Part shown: positions 44,392-53,634 of the stretch, one piece after another
Layout: the number at the start of each line of letters is the position of its first letter
Numbering within the stretch: position 1 is the stretch's first letter
Assembly (NCBI RefSeq): GCF_000661955.1
Contig: NZ_CP007597.1
Coordinates: 2,039,605-2,103,604, forward strand
From: Stenotrophomonas rhizophila
Lineage (GTDB): Bacteria > Pseudomonadota > Gammaproteobacteria > Xanthomonadales > Xanthomonadaceae
Direction of reading: 5' to 3'
DNA length: 64,000 nucleotides
Position numbers and translations under genes: made by a program
Notes under the pieces: model-generated
What the model saw: only the letters and a program-made list of their open reading frames with translations
The model's database searches: none
Told to the model about the DNA's origin: nothing

Positions 44392-44437
44392 TGCATTCCC
44401 GTTCGTACACCGTTGGTCTGTTTCTCGTGGAGCGTGC

Positions 44438-44944
44438 ATGTTGAGTCTGAAGTCGTTTACCTGGATCGCGCTCGCGGCGCTCGCCATCGTGCTGATCGGC
44501 GCGGGCTGCTCGCGTGCGATGGCCAAGAGCAAGCCGAAGTCGCCGTACCTGACGCTGTTCGCGTTCAATTACAGCGACCGCTATCTGTACGACACGCGGG
44601 TGGATGGCAAGTGGATGGGGGGCGTGTCCGCCTACACCGACAGTGGTTCGGTGATGGGCCCGCTGGCGCCGCGCACCGACACGCCGCTCACCCTCAACAT
44701 CACCTGGGAACTGTCCGGCCGATACGACCTGAAAACCAACACCTACGTGGACGTCGGCCCGCGTGAGCCGAAATCGGCGCAGGTGACGGTGCGCCAACCG
44801 TATCCGGCCGACCCGCACACGCTGCTGCTGCACTTCTACCAGGACGGTCACGTCGAGGCCGAACTGCTCGAGCGCGGCAAGGATCCCTGGGACCTGCGCC
44901 GCGAGAAGATCCCCAAGGGCCATATCGCGAACCAGGGCCTGTAA
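44438..44944 (+). CDS. DUF3304-like lipoprotein, putative immunity to the DUF2235 lipase
   Basis: 168 residues. ATG 44438 follows GTGGAGC; lipobox IGAGC (C24). FAFNYSDRYLYDTRVDGKWM corresponds to GYNHTDxxIxxFxVNG of the other DUF3304 proteins and LLLHFYQDGHVEAELLE to VHFLRNGEVKVFVTS, but the CC pair is missing, so it belongs to a different branch. It lies directly before the lipase gene in the same direction, the standard place for a Tli immunity gene. Confidence 0.78.
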   Translation: MLSLKSFTWIALAALAIVLIGAGCSRAMAKSKPKSPYLTLFAFNYSDRYLYDTRVDGKWMGGVSAYTDSGSVMGPLAPRTDTPLTLNITWELSGRYDLKTNTYVDVGPREPKSAQVTVRQPYPADPHTLLLHFYQDGHVEAELLERGKDPWDLRREKIPKGHIANQGL

Positions 44945-45013
44945 GTACGCGTTGCCCGTTCTCCAAGGAAGCCATCCGGTGCCCGCACCGGTAGATGAAG
45001 GAGTGCATTGCCG

Positions 45014-46711
45014 ATGACCGCTACCGATCCCACCGCCATCCCCGGCCAGGTAGACCTGGAACCCGGCTCGCCCGAGCCGGTGGCCGACGCTGATCCCACG
45101 GCGCGCACCGCGCGGCTGGCCCGGGGCACCCGGCCGATGACCGATGCCGAGCGCCAGCAGCGCCAGGCCGCGCAGAGCTGCACGTTGCCCGAGAAGGAAG
45201 AGGCCACGACCGGCTGCAGCCAGTCACTGCAGGTCACCATTTACTTCGATGGCACCGGCAACAACCGCGATGCCGAAATGGGCAAGCAGGAAAACGAACG
45301 GGCCCTGTCCAACATCGCCCGCCTGTACAACGCCCGCATCGATGGCCATCGCAACGTGATGTCCACCTACCTGGCCGGGGTAGGTACCCCGTGCCCGGAG
45401 GTGGGCGACAGCGGTGGCACGCTGGGCCTGGCGATCGGCAAGGGCGGTCGCGAGCGCATCGACCATGCGCTGGAGCAACTGGATACCTTCATCACCCAGC
45501 AGGCGGCGCAGATGCGTATCGTGGTGGTGAACGTGTCGGTGTTCGGCTTCTCCCGCGGCGCGGCGCAGGCCCGTGGTTTCATCCGCGACCTCGTGGCGCT
45601 GTGCAAGCGCCAGCCCGACGGCACCTGGATGTACAACAAAACCGTGCCGATGCGGATCGGGTTCGCCGGCCTGTACGACACGGTGGTGTCGGTGTGGCCG
45701 ACGCTGGCGCACGCCGCGGTGAATGCGGGCAACGGCCATAACGGCTGGGGCGAGGGCATGCGCATCCCGCCGATGGTGGTGCAATCGGTGCACATGACCG
45801 CCGCGCACGAGCTGCGCGGCCAGTTCCCGCTCGACTCGACACGCGACGATGCACGCTATCCCGACAACACCCAGGAAATCTGGTACCCGGGCGTGCACTC
45901 CGACGTGGGCGGCGGCTACGATCCGCAGCACCAGGGGCGCCAGAACAGCATCGCGCGGTTCGCCCTGAACGAGATGTACGACATTGCCCTGGCCGGCGGC
46001 GTGCTGCTGCACCCGATGACCCGGCTGGACCCCTCGGTCCGGGCGGAGTTCGACAAGTCCGATCCCGAGCTGCAGGCGGTGTACAACGCCTACCTGCAGG
46101 CGATCCGGGTCAAGCGGGGGCGCATGGAAGACGTGCAGGCCGCGCACATGGAGCTGCTGCACCGCTGGTTGAAGGTGCGGGTGGCGCGCGGCGACAAGCT
46201 GCCGTCGATGCAGCGCCTGCAGGAGCGCCAGGATGCGCTGGATGCGGAGGTGAAGACCCTGCGCCGGCGCCGCGCGCAGCTGGGCGACCCGTATGCCCGC
46301 GATGGCGGCCCCAGCGACATGAGCAGCGAACAACTGGCCGAATGGAACCGGGTGTCCGATGAATTGAGCGCACGCAGCGATGCGCTGTCGGAGGTCAAGA
46401 AGCAGCGCAAGGGCCTGGCCAGCGAGACCGACACGCTGGTCGGCAAGATGGTCAGCCTGCGTCGCAAGCGCGAGCGCGGCAAGCGGCTCACCCTGGCCGA
46501 GCGCACCATGCTCGATGCCTGGGACAACAAGCAGCTGCTGCCCGAAGCGGTGGAGACCTTCTTCGACGGCTACGGCCACGACTCGATCTCGCACTGGTTC
46601 ATCGGCAACCTGGCGATGTGGCGGGTGCTGTACTTCGGCGATACCAAGTACAAGCCGGGCGACATCGAGGAGGGCGCTGCGGCGCCCCAGGCAGAGACCG
46701 AACCCGCGTAG
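45014..46711 (+). CDS. DUF2235 (Tle1-type) phospholipase effector
   Basis: 565 residues from ATG 45014, with AAGGAG ten bases upstream; a TTG at 45008 is closer to it. VTIYFDGTGNNRD (about 76-88) is the family signature; VSVFGFSRGAAQARGF carries the nucleophile motif GFSRG (178-182, S180); WYPGVHSDVGGGYDPQ supplies the catalytic Asp. The C-terminal 180 residues form a charged coiled coil (LQERQDALDAEVKTLRRRRA). Tle1-type enzymes hydrolyse membrane phospholipids in the target periplasm. No signal peptide, consistent with T6SS delivery through the adjacent VgrG and adaptor. Confidence 0.88.
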   Translation: MTATDPTAIPGQVDLEPGSPEPVADADPTARTARLARGTRPMTDAERQQRQAAQSCTLPEKEEATTGCSQSLQVTIYFDGTGNNRDAEMGKQENERALSNIARLYNARIDGHRNVMSTYLAGVGTPCPEVGDSGGTLGLAIGKGGRERIDHALEQLDTFITQQAAQMRIVVVNVSVFGFSRGAAQARGFIRDLVALCKRQPDGTWMYNKTVPMRIGFAGLYDTVVSVWPTLAHAAVNAGNGHNGWGEGMRIPPMVVQSVHMTAAHELRGQFPLDSTRDDARYPDNTQEIWYPGVHSDVGGGYDPQHQGRQNSIARFALNEMYDIALAGGVLLHPMTRLDPSVRAEFDKSDPELQAVYNAYLQAIRVKRGRMEDVQAAHMELLHRWLKVRVARGDKLPSMQRLQERQDALDAEVKTLRRRRAQLGDPYARDGGPSDMSSEQLAEWNRVSDELSARSDALSEVKKQRKGLASETDTLVGKMVSLRRKRERGKRLTLAERTMLDAWDNKQLLPEAVETFFDGYGHDSISHWFIGNLAMWRVLYFGDTKYKPGDIEEGAAAPQAETEPA

Positions 46712-46792
46712 GCCTGCCCATGGGGGAAAGGGCAGCAGCGCCGTGCTGTGTCGCCGGACGGTCAAGGGTGAGCGGGTACACTACGCGCCGAG

Positions 46793-46811
46793 CCGGCCCG
46801 GAGCGGGCCGG
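46793..46811. other. GC hairpin between the lipase and cdh genes
   Basis: CCGGCCCG and CGGGCCGG are separated by GAG. No T tract follows. It may stop transcription of the effector module or be a leader structure. Confidence 0.35.
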
Positions 46812-46837
46812 ACAGTAGCCGTAGCCGAGTCCTGCCT

Positions 46838-47623
46838 GTGATCCACCGCCTGTTATTGTCCAGCGCACTGGTGCTGTTGGCCGCCTGTGCCAGCGCGCCG
46901 CCCCCGGCCAAGCCGCCGGTCAATCCCGATGCGCTGTGGGGGATCGTGCAGCGCGACTGCCGTTTGCAGGGGCCGCCCCAAGGCAGCTGCGTGGCGGTCA
47001 ACCCGCAGGCCGAGCGCCGCGATGTGGTGCTGAAGGATTCGCACGGCCAGTATCAGTATCTGCTGCTGCCGCTGGACCGGGTGACCGGTATCGAAAGCCC
47101 GTTGCTGCTGCGCGCCGATGCACCCAACTATTTCGCGGCTGCCTGGCAGGAGCGCTGGCGCACCGCGCAGGCACTCGGGCGCCCGCTGCCACGGGAGGTC
47201 ACCAGCCTGGCGCTGAACTCGCCCCACGGGCGCTCGCAGCACCAGCTGCACATCCACGTGGACTGCCTGCGCGCTGATGTGCTCGGGCAGCTGCAGCGCC
47301 TTGGCCCGGGCATCCAGACGCGCTGGCAACCGCTGCCGGAGCCATTGCGTGGCCACCGCTACCAGGCGCGTCGGGTGGCGGGGGAGGCGTTGACGGTCGA
47401 TCCGGTGCGGCTTCTGGCCAGCGAACTGGCCGGCGTGCAGAACCTGGGCCAGTGGTCGCTGGTGGTGGTGGGTGCCCACGCCGCCGACGGCAGCCCGGGC
47501 TTCCTGCTGCTGGCCACGCAGCTGGATGCGGCGCAGGGCAACGATGCCAGCGGCGAAGAACTGCAGGACCATGCCTGTGCAGCGGTGACCGGCGCGCAGG
47601 ACGCGCTCGACGGGGTGCGCTGA
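46838..47623 (+). CDS. cdh: CDP-diacylglycerol diphosphatase
   Basis: 261 residues from a GTG. A lipoprotein signal ends in LLAAC (C17). ALWGIVQRDC, GQYQYLLLPLDRVTGIESP (71-88), PNYFAAAW and SLALNSPHGRSQHQLHIHVD (123-142) match the Cdh family, with the HIT-like H138-x-H140. The enzyme hydrolyses CDP-diacylglycerol to phosphatidate and CMP at the membrane. E. coli Cdh is anchored by a helix; this one appears to be a lipoprotein. Its place right after a phospholipase effector is likely coincidence, as a 126 bp gap and a hairpin separate them. Confidence 0.9.
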   Translation: MIHRLLLSSALVLLAACASAPPPAKPPVNPDALWGIVQRDCRLQGPPQGSCVAVNPQAERRDVVLKDSHGQYQYLLLPLDRVTGIESPLLLRADAPNYFAAAWQERWRTAQALGRPLPREVTSLALNSPHGRSQHQLHIHVDCLRADVLGQLQRLGPGIQTRWQPLPEPLRGHRYQARRVAGEALTVDPVRLLASELAGVQNLGQWSLVVVGAHAADGSPGFLLLATQLDAAQGNDASGEELQDHACAAVTGAQDALDGVR

Positions 47624-47663
47624 GCGCTGCGCTATCCTGTTCGTTTCCGACAGGATGTGGCCC

Positions 47664-48551
47664 ATGCCAAGGACGTTGCAGCGCAGACCCTTTCTTGCCG
47701 CCGTGGGCGTGCTGTTGGCAAGCATCAGCAGCGCTGCCGTGGCCGCGCCGGTGCACGACCGTGCCGGCAACCGGCTGGAGACGTTGATCGAGCAGCCCGA
47801 CGCGCAGGCGGGCGCCGAGCAGGCGTCGGCACGCTTCTGCACGGCCGACCGGCAGTGGTGTGTGCGCACCGCCCGCGAAGGCGACGATCAGGCGTCGCAG
47901 CTGGAGATCGAGCATCACCTGCCCGGTACAGCCGAGCCGCACACCTGGTTCATCCCCCTCGATAGCGGCGATGCCGACGCTACCGGCACCGATCAGCCGT
48001 GGCCATTCATCGTGCGGCTGGCGCCCGGGGCCGACGCGGGTCAGGTACCGAGCGACCCGCAGCAGGCCGCGCTGGAGAACGTGCTGATGGGGGTGCGGCG
48101 CAGTGTGACCACGATGTATTCCGGCGGGGATGCCGGTGCGTCCACGCTGGTGCTGAGCCGTATCCGCCACATGGACGATGGCATCCAGATCGACCCGGAT
48201 GTACTGACGCTGCCCGCCGACGGCCACGCCATGATCCGGGCCTGCTTCGGCGAACAGGACAGCGCGCGTCGCGCGGGTGCCTGCCATGACGAGTACAGCT
48301 TCCACGGTGTCCTGACCCTGGACCCGGCCGGGCAGGGCATGCCGGTGCTGCGTTATGCCACTACGGCCACCCGTTTCCCGGCGGGGGCGTCGCGGCTGCA
48401 GGATTCCCAGGCGCGGGGGCCGCTGCGCCGGCAGGACCTGCGCACCCAGACCGACCGGACCTGCTCCTACCAGCGGGTGCTGCGTTTCGACGGCGGCCGT
48501 TACCAGCCCGATACCCCGCTGCCCGAGTGCGGGGAGTTCACCGAGCTGTAG
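47664..48551 (+). CDS. Exported protein of unknown function
   Basis: 295 residues. ATG 47664 has AGGA about nine bases upstream; ATG 47655 is also possible. A signal peptide ends near AAVAAP (about residue 27). Cysteines at ARFCTADRQWCVRT, IRACF, GACHDEY, DRTCSY and PECGEF suggest disulfides. No domain is recognised. It follows cdh by 40 bp and could be co-transcribed. Confidence 0.65.
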   Translation: MPRTLQRRPFLAAVGVLLASISSAAVAAPVHDRAGNRLETLIEQPDAQAGAEQASARFCTADRQWCVRTAREGDDQASQLEIEHHLPGTAEPHTWFIPLDSGDADATGTDQPWPFIVRLAPGADAGQVPSDPQQAALENVLMGVRRSVTTMYSGGDAGASTLVLSRIRHMDDGIQIDPDVLTLPADGHAMIRACFGEQDSARRAGACHDEYSFHGVLTLDPAGQGMPVLRYATTATRFPAGASRLQDSQARGPLRRQDLRTQTDRTCSYQRVLRFDGGRYQPDTPLPECGEFTEL

Positions 48552-48689
48552 AGGGGGAGCGCCATGCCTGCGGCCATCCATGCCTTCCGGCACGGCGCAC
48601 ATCGTCATGGAGCCACGCTATAGTGGCCGATCAATGCGGTGCCCGCTTTCGCGCCCGGGCTGTCTGGCGCGTCGTACCTGACCTATTCC

Positions 48690-49454
48690 ATGACTGCTGA
48701 AACCACTACCCCTCCGGCACCGGCCCAGGCGTCCGGCCCGCTGTTCTACCGCCAGCCGCTGCCGCTGCAATCGGACAAGCACGCCAATTGGCGTCTGATG
48801 CAGGGCACCGTGGCCTTTGCGGCCGAAACCAACGCCATTCCGGCCGTGGTGGGCGAGTTCGGCCTGGCCGCGCAGCATTTCCCGATCCTGTTCACCGGCA
48901 AGGATGCAGCGCCGATCCTGGCCGTGGGCCTGGCCCGCAACAACCTGTTCATCGACGGCGACAAGTGGGCCGAAGACACCTACGCGCCGGCCTACGTGCG
49001 CCGGTATCCGTTCGTGTTCATGCAGGCCGACACCGACGGTGACTACCTGCTGGCCATCGACGCCGAAGCCGAGCACGTCAACAAGGGCACCAGTGAAGAA
49101 GGCGAGCCGCTGTTCGTGGATGGCAAGGCCAGCGAACTGATCGACAACGCCATGCGCTTCTGCGGCGATTTCACCCGCGAGCACGAGGCGACCCGTCAGT
49201 TCACCGCGGCGATCCTGGCCCAGGACCTGCTGGTGGAGCGCAGCATCGATGTCACCCTGAACAACGGCGAGCAGATGTCGGTGAACGGGTTCCACGTGGT
49301 CGACGTGGAAAAGCTGTCCAAGCTGCCCGACGACATCGTGCTGGCCTGGCACCGCAACGGCTACCTGGCCCTGGTGCACCACCACCTGAGCTCGCTGTCG
49401 CGCTTCAACGCGCTGGTCCAGCGGCAGAGCCTGAAGGCCGCTGCCAAGGCCTGA
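48690..49454 (+). CDS. SapC-family protein
   Basis: 254 residues from ATG 48690; the ribosome binding site is weak. LFYRQPLPLQSDKHANWRL, FPILFTGKDAAPILAVGL (about 64-81), PAYVRRYPFVF, LFVDGKAS and HVVDVEKLSKLPDDIVLAWH are the conserved blocks of the SapC family, named after a Campylobacter surface-layer-associated protein and common in xanthomonads. Biochemical function unknown; no signal peptide, so the product is probably cytoplasmic. A strong terminator follows. Confidence 0.85.
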   Translation: MTAETTTPPAPAQASGPLFYRQPLPLQSDKHANWRLMQGTVAFAAETNAIPAVVGEFGLAAQHFPILFTGKDAAPILAVGLARNNLFIDGDKWAEDTYAPAYVRRYPFVFMQADTDGDYLLAIDAEAEHVNKGTSEEGEPLFVDGKASELIDNAMRFCGDFTREHEATRQFTAAILAQDLLVERSIDVTLNNGEQMSVNGFHVVDVEKLSKLPDDIVLAWHRNGYLALVHHHLSSLSRFNALVQRQSLKAAAKA

Positions 49455-49480
49455 TCGCCGCAGCCACGCAATGCACCACA

Positions 49481-49508
49481 ACGGCGACCGCAGGGTCGCC
49501 GTTTTTGT
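49481..49508 (+). terminator. Rho-independent terminator after the SapC-family gene
   Basis: ACGGCGACC and GGTCGCCGT form a perfect nine-base stem with loop GCAG, followed by TTTTTG. Confidence 0.88.
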
Positions 49509-49512
49509 TTGG

Positions 49513-49964
49513 TTCTTCGCCCATCTGCGAGGTAGGCAGAAACGTGCCTTGGCGCTGTCCAGACGCGGCCGTCGGTGGTTCGGGCGCTGGGCCCCCATGC
49601 CCTTTCCGGCGAATGTCCTCCGGCGTCGGCCTGCGGCCGCCACCTCCCCCTTTATTTCGCCTCCAAGGGCATGGGGACCCAGCGCCCGACCCACCGACGG
49701 CGCCAGAGAATTCTGCTTGGTTCTTCCGCAAGCCGAGCCCCGTAGCAGCCGGTAGGCTCCTGGGCAAAATAAAGGAGGAGGCCGCCACGCGGCCGGGGGA
49801 CATTTGCACCAGGGGCCTACCGGCTGCTACGGGGCCCTCACGCTCGCGACCGCCCCGATCGGAGACGCGAGCCCCTGCGCCTGCACACCCGGCCATCCGC
49901 GTAGCGTCGTGCTCACTCTCCGACGGCCCTTGCAACAAGACGCTTCCCTCAGATGGGAGAAGAA
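49513..49964. repeat. Composite inverted-repeat element (MITE-like)
   Basis: The outer ends are 15-base inverted repeats, 14 of 15 matching (49513-49527 and 49950-49964). Inside are two adjacent stem-loops: arms 49570-49604 and 49665-49699 match at 33 of 35 positions; arms 49737-49763 and 49809-49835 match at 26 of 27. The two loops carry a similar core in opposite orientation (AATGTCC, CCGGC, CTTTATTT). Open frames through it are by-products of the GC-rich repeats. It lies between a terminator and the TonB receptor gene. Possibly a mobile repeat or a structured RNA. Confidence 0.6.
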
Positions 49965-50136
49965 ACGTGTCTTGCTGCCGGCCCAGTGCTGCCGTGCCTT
50001 AGGCAGAAAATCGATATGCATATCCCGGCCGGTCATTTCCCGGGCAGGGGCGCATTCAGCAGACTGGCGCGCCTTCCGGCCCCCCTGCGGCAATGGCTTG
50101 CCGCACCGGAGCGTTGTCCCCCACCCAGGAACCTGC
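49965..50136. promoter_or_regulatory. Leader region of the TonB receptor gene
   Basis: 172 bp between the repeat element and the receptor start. It should hold the receptor promoter, but no element could be assigned with confidence. Confidence 0.35.
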
Positions 50137-52866
50137 ATGTCTCTGCTTCGTCGTCCGCTGCGCCTGCGGCCTTTGGTCGTGTCCCTGTTGCCCCTGCTTG
50201 CCACCAGCCCCTTGGCGCATGCCGCCGACGGCCCGGCGCCCACCGAACTGGAGGCCGTGCGGATCACCGGCTCGCGCATCCCGCGCGCCAGCGTGGAAGG
50301 ACCCTCGCCGGTCACCGTGATCACCCAGCAGCAGATCGAGGCGCAGGGCTACCGCAGCGCCTTTGAAGCGCTCAGTGCCCTCACCGAGAACACCGGCAGC
50401 GTGCAGGGCGAAGACTTCGGCAATACCTTCACCCCGGCTGCCAACACCATCAACCTGCGCGGCTTGGGTCCCAACCGCACCCTCGTGCTGGTCAACGGCC
50501 GCCGCCAGTCCGATTACCCGCTGGCCTACGAAGGCTCGGTCAACGTGGTGAACCTGGCCAACATTCCCAGCGCGCTGATCGACCGCATCGAGGTGCTCAC
50601 CGGTGGCGCGTCGGCGGTGTACGGCTCGGACGCCATCGCCGGGGTGGTCAACATCATCCTGAAGAAGTCCTACGAGGGCGTGGGCATCAACGTCAAGGCC
50701 GGCACCACCGAGCAGGGCGGCGGCGACAACCAGCGCCTGCAGGTGGTGGGCGGCAGTACCGGTGACCAGTGGGAGGCGATCTTCGGGCTGGAAATCGCCA
50801 ACCGCAAGGCGATCTACGGCTCGCAGCGCGACTTCATGGATTCGCTCACCGACGACCCGCGCGGCGTCACCCCGCTCGCAACCGGCGTGGCTTACCGGCG
50901 CAACGCCAGCACCAACGGCTACATCGACCCCGGCGCCGACGGCTGCGATGCCAGCAGCGGCCTGTACGGCGGCAGCGTGTTCCGTGCGCAGAATCCGCGC
51001 CAGGGCTGGTACTGCGGCAGCAACGAAGCAGCGGCCACGTTCTGGACCGTGCAGACCGAGAAGCGCAACATCGATGCCTACAGCGCGCTGACCTGGCACC
51101 TCAACGAACGCCAGGAACTGTTCGCCGACGTGGCTATCGGCACGGCGCGAATCTACAACAACACCCGTGCGCCCAGCTGGACCTCGTCGCGCAACTACTT
51201 CTACAACCAGAACAGCGGCCAGCTGGAAAGCTGGTACCGCCGCTTCGCCCCCGAAGAGATCGGCGGCGTGCAGCGCAATGCCAACCGCTTCCTGGAATCG
51301 TCGTGGTCGTTCAACGTAGGCGCCCGCGGCAGCCTGGGCAGCAGCGACTGGGACTACGAAGCGGCCTACAGCCGCTCGCGCTATGAGAACCGCACGCGCC
51401 GTCCGGTGCTGCTGGCCGGCATCAACGACTACCTGCTGGGACCGAGGCTGGGCACGCGCAACGGCGTGGACGTGTATGCGCCCGATCCTGCGCGGCTGTA
51501 CCAGCCGCTGACCCCGAACGAGTACGAGAACCTGTCGGCCACCCAGGAGAGCCGCAACGCGGCCTGGCTGCAGGCGGCCACCTTCAGCGTGAACGGGCAG
51601 CTGTTCGACCTGCCGGGCGGGCGTGCGGCACTGGCCGCCGTGCTCGAAGCGGGCAGCCAGGGCTACCGCAACCGCCCCGATCCGGCCTTGGCCACCGGCG
51701 AGTTCTGGAACACCAGTGCCGGCATTCCGTCCGGCGGTGAGCGCGACCGCTATGCCGCCGGTGTCGAGCTGCAGCTGCCACTGCTGGAACGCCTCACCGC
51801 AACCGTGGCCGGCCGCTACGACCAGTACCGCGCCGCCGGTGACCATCTCGGCAAGGCCACCTGGAGCACCGGCCTGGAGTTCCGTCCGTTCGACAGCCTG
51901 CTGCTGCGCGCCAGTGCCGCCACCAGCTTCCGTGCGCCGGACATGAATTACGTGTTCGCCAGCGAAACCCGCGGCTACAACCCCGGCATGACCGACTACT
52001 GGCGCTGCCGCACCGCCGGCCAGGCGTATGACGACTGCGATTACAGCGGGCTGTCGATCGACTACACCAGCGGCGCCAACCCGCAGCTGCAGCCGGAGAC
52101 GGCCAAGTCCTACGGGGTGGGCCTGGTGTGGTCGCCGACGGCGAACGTGGATTTCACCGCCGACTACTACGACATCCGCATCGACGAGGAAGTAACCAAC
52201 CTGGATTCGTCGCGGATCCTGCGCGACGAGGCCGATTGCCGGCTGGGCCAGACGGTGGGCGGCGATGCGCGCGACATCAACTCCGCGCAGTGCCAGGACG
52301 CGCTGGCGCGGGTGATCCGCAACCCGGCCGACGCGGCGGTGCAGCCCAACCAAGTGACCCGCGTGCTGATCAACCCGATCAACGCAGCGTCCGAGTCGGT
52401 GCGTGGCATCGACCTGAAGGCCACCGCGCGCTGGGATGCGGGCCGCTACGGCCGGTTCTCCACGCGGCTGGCGTACTCGCTGGTGATCGACCATGAGTAC
52501 CGTCAGTTCGCCGAGGATGACGTGGTGGACCAGCGCAACTCGCTCGATTCCTACCAGTGGCGCAGCAAGGTCAACGGCAGCGTGACCTGGGCCATCAACG
52601 ACTGGACCGCCACGTTGTACGGCATGCGGTATGGTTCGCTGCCCAAGACCGATGGCAGTGGTCGCATCGCGCCGTACATCACCTACAACGCCAGCCTGTA
52701 CCGCACGCTGACCGAGAATGCGAGCGTGGGCCTGATCGTCAACAACCTGCGCGACAGCCGTCCGCCGGCGGACAAGAACGGCGGTGGCTGGCCGTTCTAC
52801 CCGGTCGGCAACTACGACCCGTACGGGCGCCAGCTGTGGCTGGAGTTCGACTACCGGTTCCTGTAA
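50137..52866 (+). CDS. TonB-dependent outer-membrane receptor
   Basis: 909 residues; AGGA upstream of ATG 50137. A signal peptide ends at AHAAD (about residue 29). The plug domain has LEAVRITGSRIPRASVEGPS, VTVITQQQIEAQGYRSAFEAL, NLRGLGPNRTLVLVNGRR and DRIEVLTGGASAVYGSDAIAG; the barrel ends in LWLEFDYRFL with the C-terminal Phe-x pattern (last residues RFL). The substrate cannot be told; xanthomonads use many such receptors for carbohydrates, siderophores or peptides. GSRIPR places the TonB box near residues 35-45. No sigma/anti-sigma genes are adjacent. Confidence 0.93.
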   Translation: MSLLRRPLRLRPLVVSLLPLLATSPLAHAADGPAPTELEAVRITGSRIPRASVEGPSPVTVITQQQIEAQGYRSAFEALSALTENTGSVQGEDFGNTFTPAANTINLRGLGPNRTLVLVNGRRQSDYPLAYEGSVNVVNLANIPSALIDRIEVLTGGASAVYGSDAIAGVVNIILKKSYEGVGINVKAGTTEQGGGDNQRLQVVGGSTGDQWEAIFGLEIANRKAIYGSQRDFMDSLTDDPRGVTPLATGVAYRRNASTNGYIDPGADGCDASSGLYGGSVFRAQNPRQGWYCGSNEAAATFWTVQTEKRNIDAYSALTWHLNERQELFADVAIGTARIYNNTRAPSWTSSRNYFYNQNSGQLESWYRRFAPEEIGGVQRNANRFLESSWSFNVGARGSLGSSDWDYEAAYSRSRYENRTRRPVLLAGINDYLLGPRLGTRNGVDVYAPDPARLYQPLTPNEYENLSATQESRNAAWLQAATFSVNGQLFDLPGGRAALAAVLEAGSQGYRNRPDPALATGEFWNTSAGIPSGGERDRYAAGVELQLPLLERLTATVAGRYDQYRAAGDHLGKATWSTGLEFRPFDSLLLRASAATSFRAPDMNYVFASETRGYNPGMTDYWRCRTAGQAYDDCDYSGLSIDYTSGANPQLQPETAKSYGVGLVWSPTANVDFTADYYDIRIDEEVTNLDSSRILRDEADCRLGQTVGGDARDINSAQCQDALARVIRNPADAAVQPNQVTRVLINPINAASESVRGIDLKATARWDAGRYGRFSTRLAYSLVIDHEYRQFAEDDVVDQRNSLDSYQWRSKVNGSVTWAINDWTATLYGMRYGSLPKTDGSGRIAPYITYNASLYRTLTENASVGLIVNNLRDSRPPADKNGGGWPFYPVGNYDPYGRQLWLEFDYRFL

Positions 52867-52889
52867 CCGAACCGCGTGAGCAGCGCAGC

Positions 52890-52914
52890 AGGGCCCGGCA
52901 TCGCCGGGCCCTTT
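52890..52914. terminator. Bidirectional terminator between the TonB receptor and LysE genes
   Basis: AGGGCCCGGC and GCCGGGCCCT form a perfect ten-base stem with loop ATC, followed by a short T run. It serves two convergent genes. Confidence 0.8.
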
Positions 52915-53559
52915 CTACATGTGCGGCCATGCCAGCGACAGCAGGATCGACACGCCCAGCCCGAGCAGCACTACGCCGGTGCCGCGCTCCAGCCACGGCA
53001 GGGCGCGCGAGAAGCGGCGCAGCACCGCCGGGTGCCCGATCAACGCCGCTACCAACAGGTCCCAGCACAGCACCACGCTGAACATCCAGCCGGCGTAGAA
53101 GAGCTTGTTGGCGGTAGGGGTGGCAGGCCCCTGCAGCATCGCCGCCAGGGCGGCGTAGAACAGCGCGTTCTTCGGGTTCAGCAGTGCCGACAGCAGCCCC
53201 ATCGCGGCGGCGTTCCACCAGCTGCGGCGGGTGGATACGGTCGCAGGCGGTGCCTCACTGCCCAGGGACGACGCGTTGCTGCTGCCGGCGTGCCGAAGAA
53301 ACATCACGCCCATGTACACCAGGAAGCAGCCGCCGGCCACCTGCACCGCGATGAAGCCGCCGCTGCCCGGGCGCAACGCCGCCACGCCAGCGAACGCGGC
53401 CGCGATGAACACGCCGTTGCCCAGCGCAATGCCGACGCAAGCGCCGGTGGCGGTGCGCCAGCCCTGCGTCACGGCAGTACGTGCTACCAGGAAGAAGTCC
53501 GGCCCCGGTGACAGCAGGGCCAACAGGTGCACGGTGGCAACGACAAGAAACTGTTCCAT
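52915..53559 (-). CDS. LysE/RhtB-family amino-acid exporter
   Basis: 214 residues. FLVVATVHLLALLSPGPDFF (4-23) is the N-terminal signature with the SPGPD motif; GACVGIALGNGVFIAAAF and LLSALLNPKNALFY follow, with about six membrane helices in total. RhtB-type carriers export amino acids and related compounds. The AraC-type regulator gene 75 bp upstream on the same strand may control it. Ends at the shared terminator. Confidence 0.93.
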   Translation of the reverse strand: MEQFLVVATVHLLALLSPGPDFFLVARTAVTQGWRTATGACVGIALGNGVFIAAAFAGVAALRPGSGGFIAVQVAGGCFLVYMGVMFLRHAGSSNASSLGSEAPPATVSTRRSWWNAAAMGLLSALLNPKNALFYAALAAMLQGPATPTANKLFYAGWMFSVVLCWDLLVAALIGHPAVLRRFSRALPWLERGTGVVLLGLGVSILLSLAWPHM

Positions 53560-53634
53560 TCACACCAGCGGGGTCGGGCACGGGCAGCAAGTGTGTCCGG
53601 GCCGGCGCGCGCGGTATTGAACGAAATTGCGCGC

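Noticed and set aside
46838..47623. Cdh as a further T6SS lipid effector because it follows the lipase
   Set aside because: It has its own lipoprotein signal, a separate leader and the pattern of a housekeeping CDP-diacylglycerol diphosphatase.
49505..50002. Several overlapping frames between the SapC and TonB receptor genes
   Set aside because: They run through inverted repeats and a terminator on both strands with Gly/Pro/Arg-rich products, so they are by-products of the repeat element.
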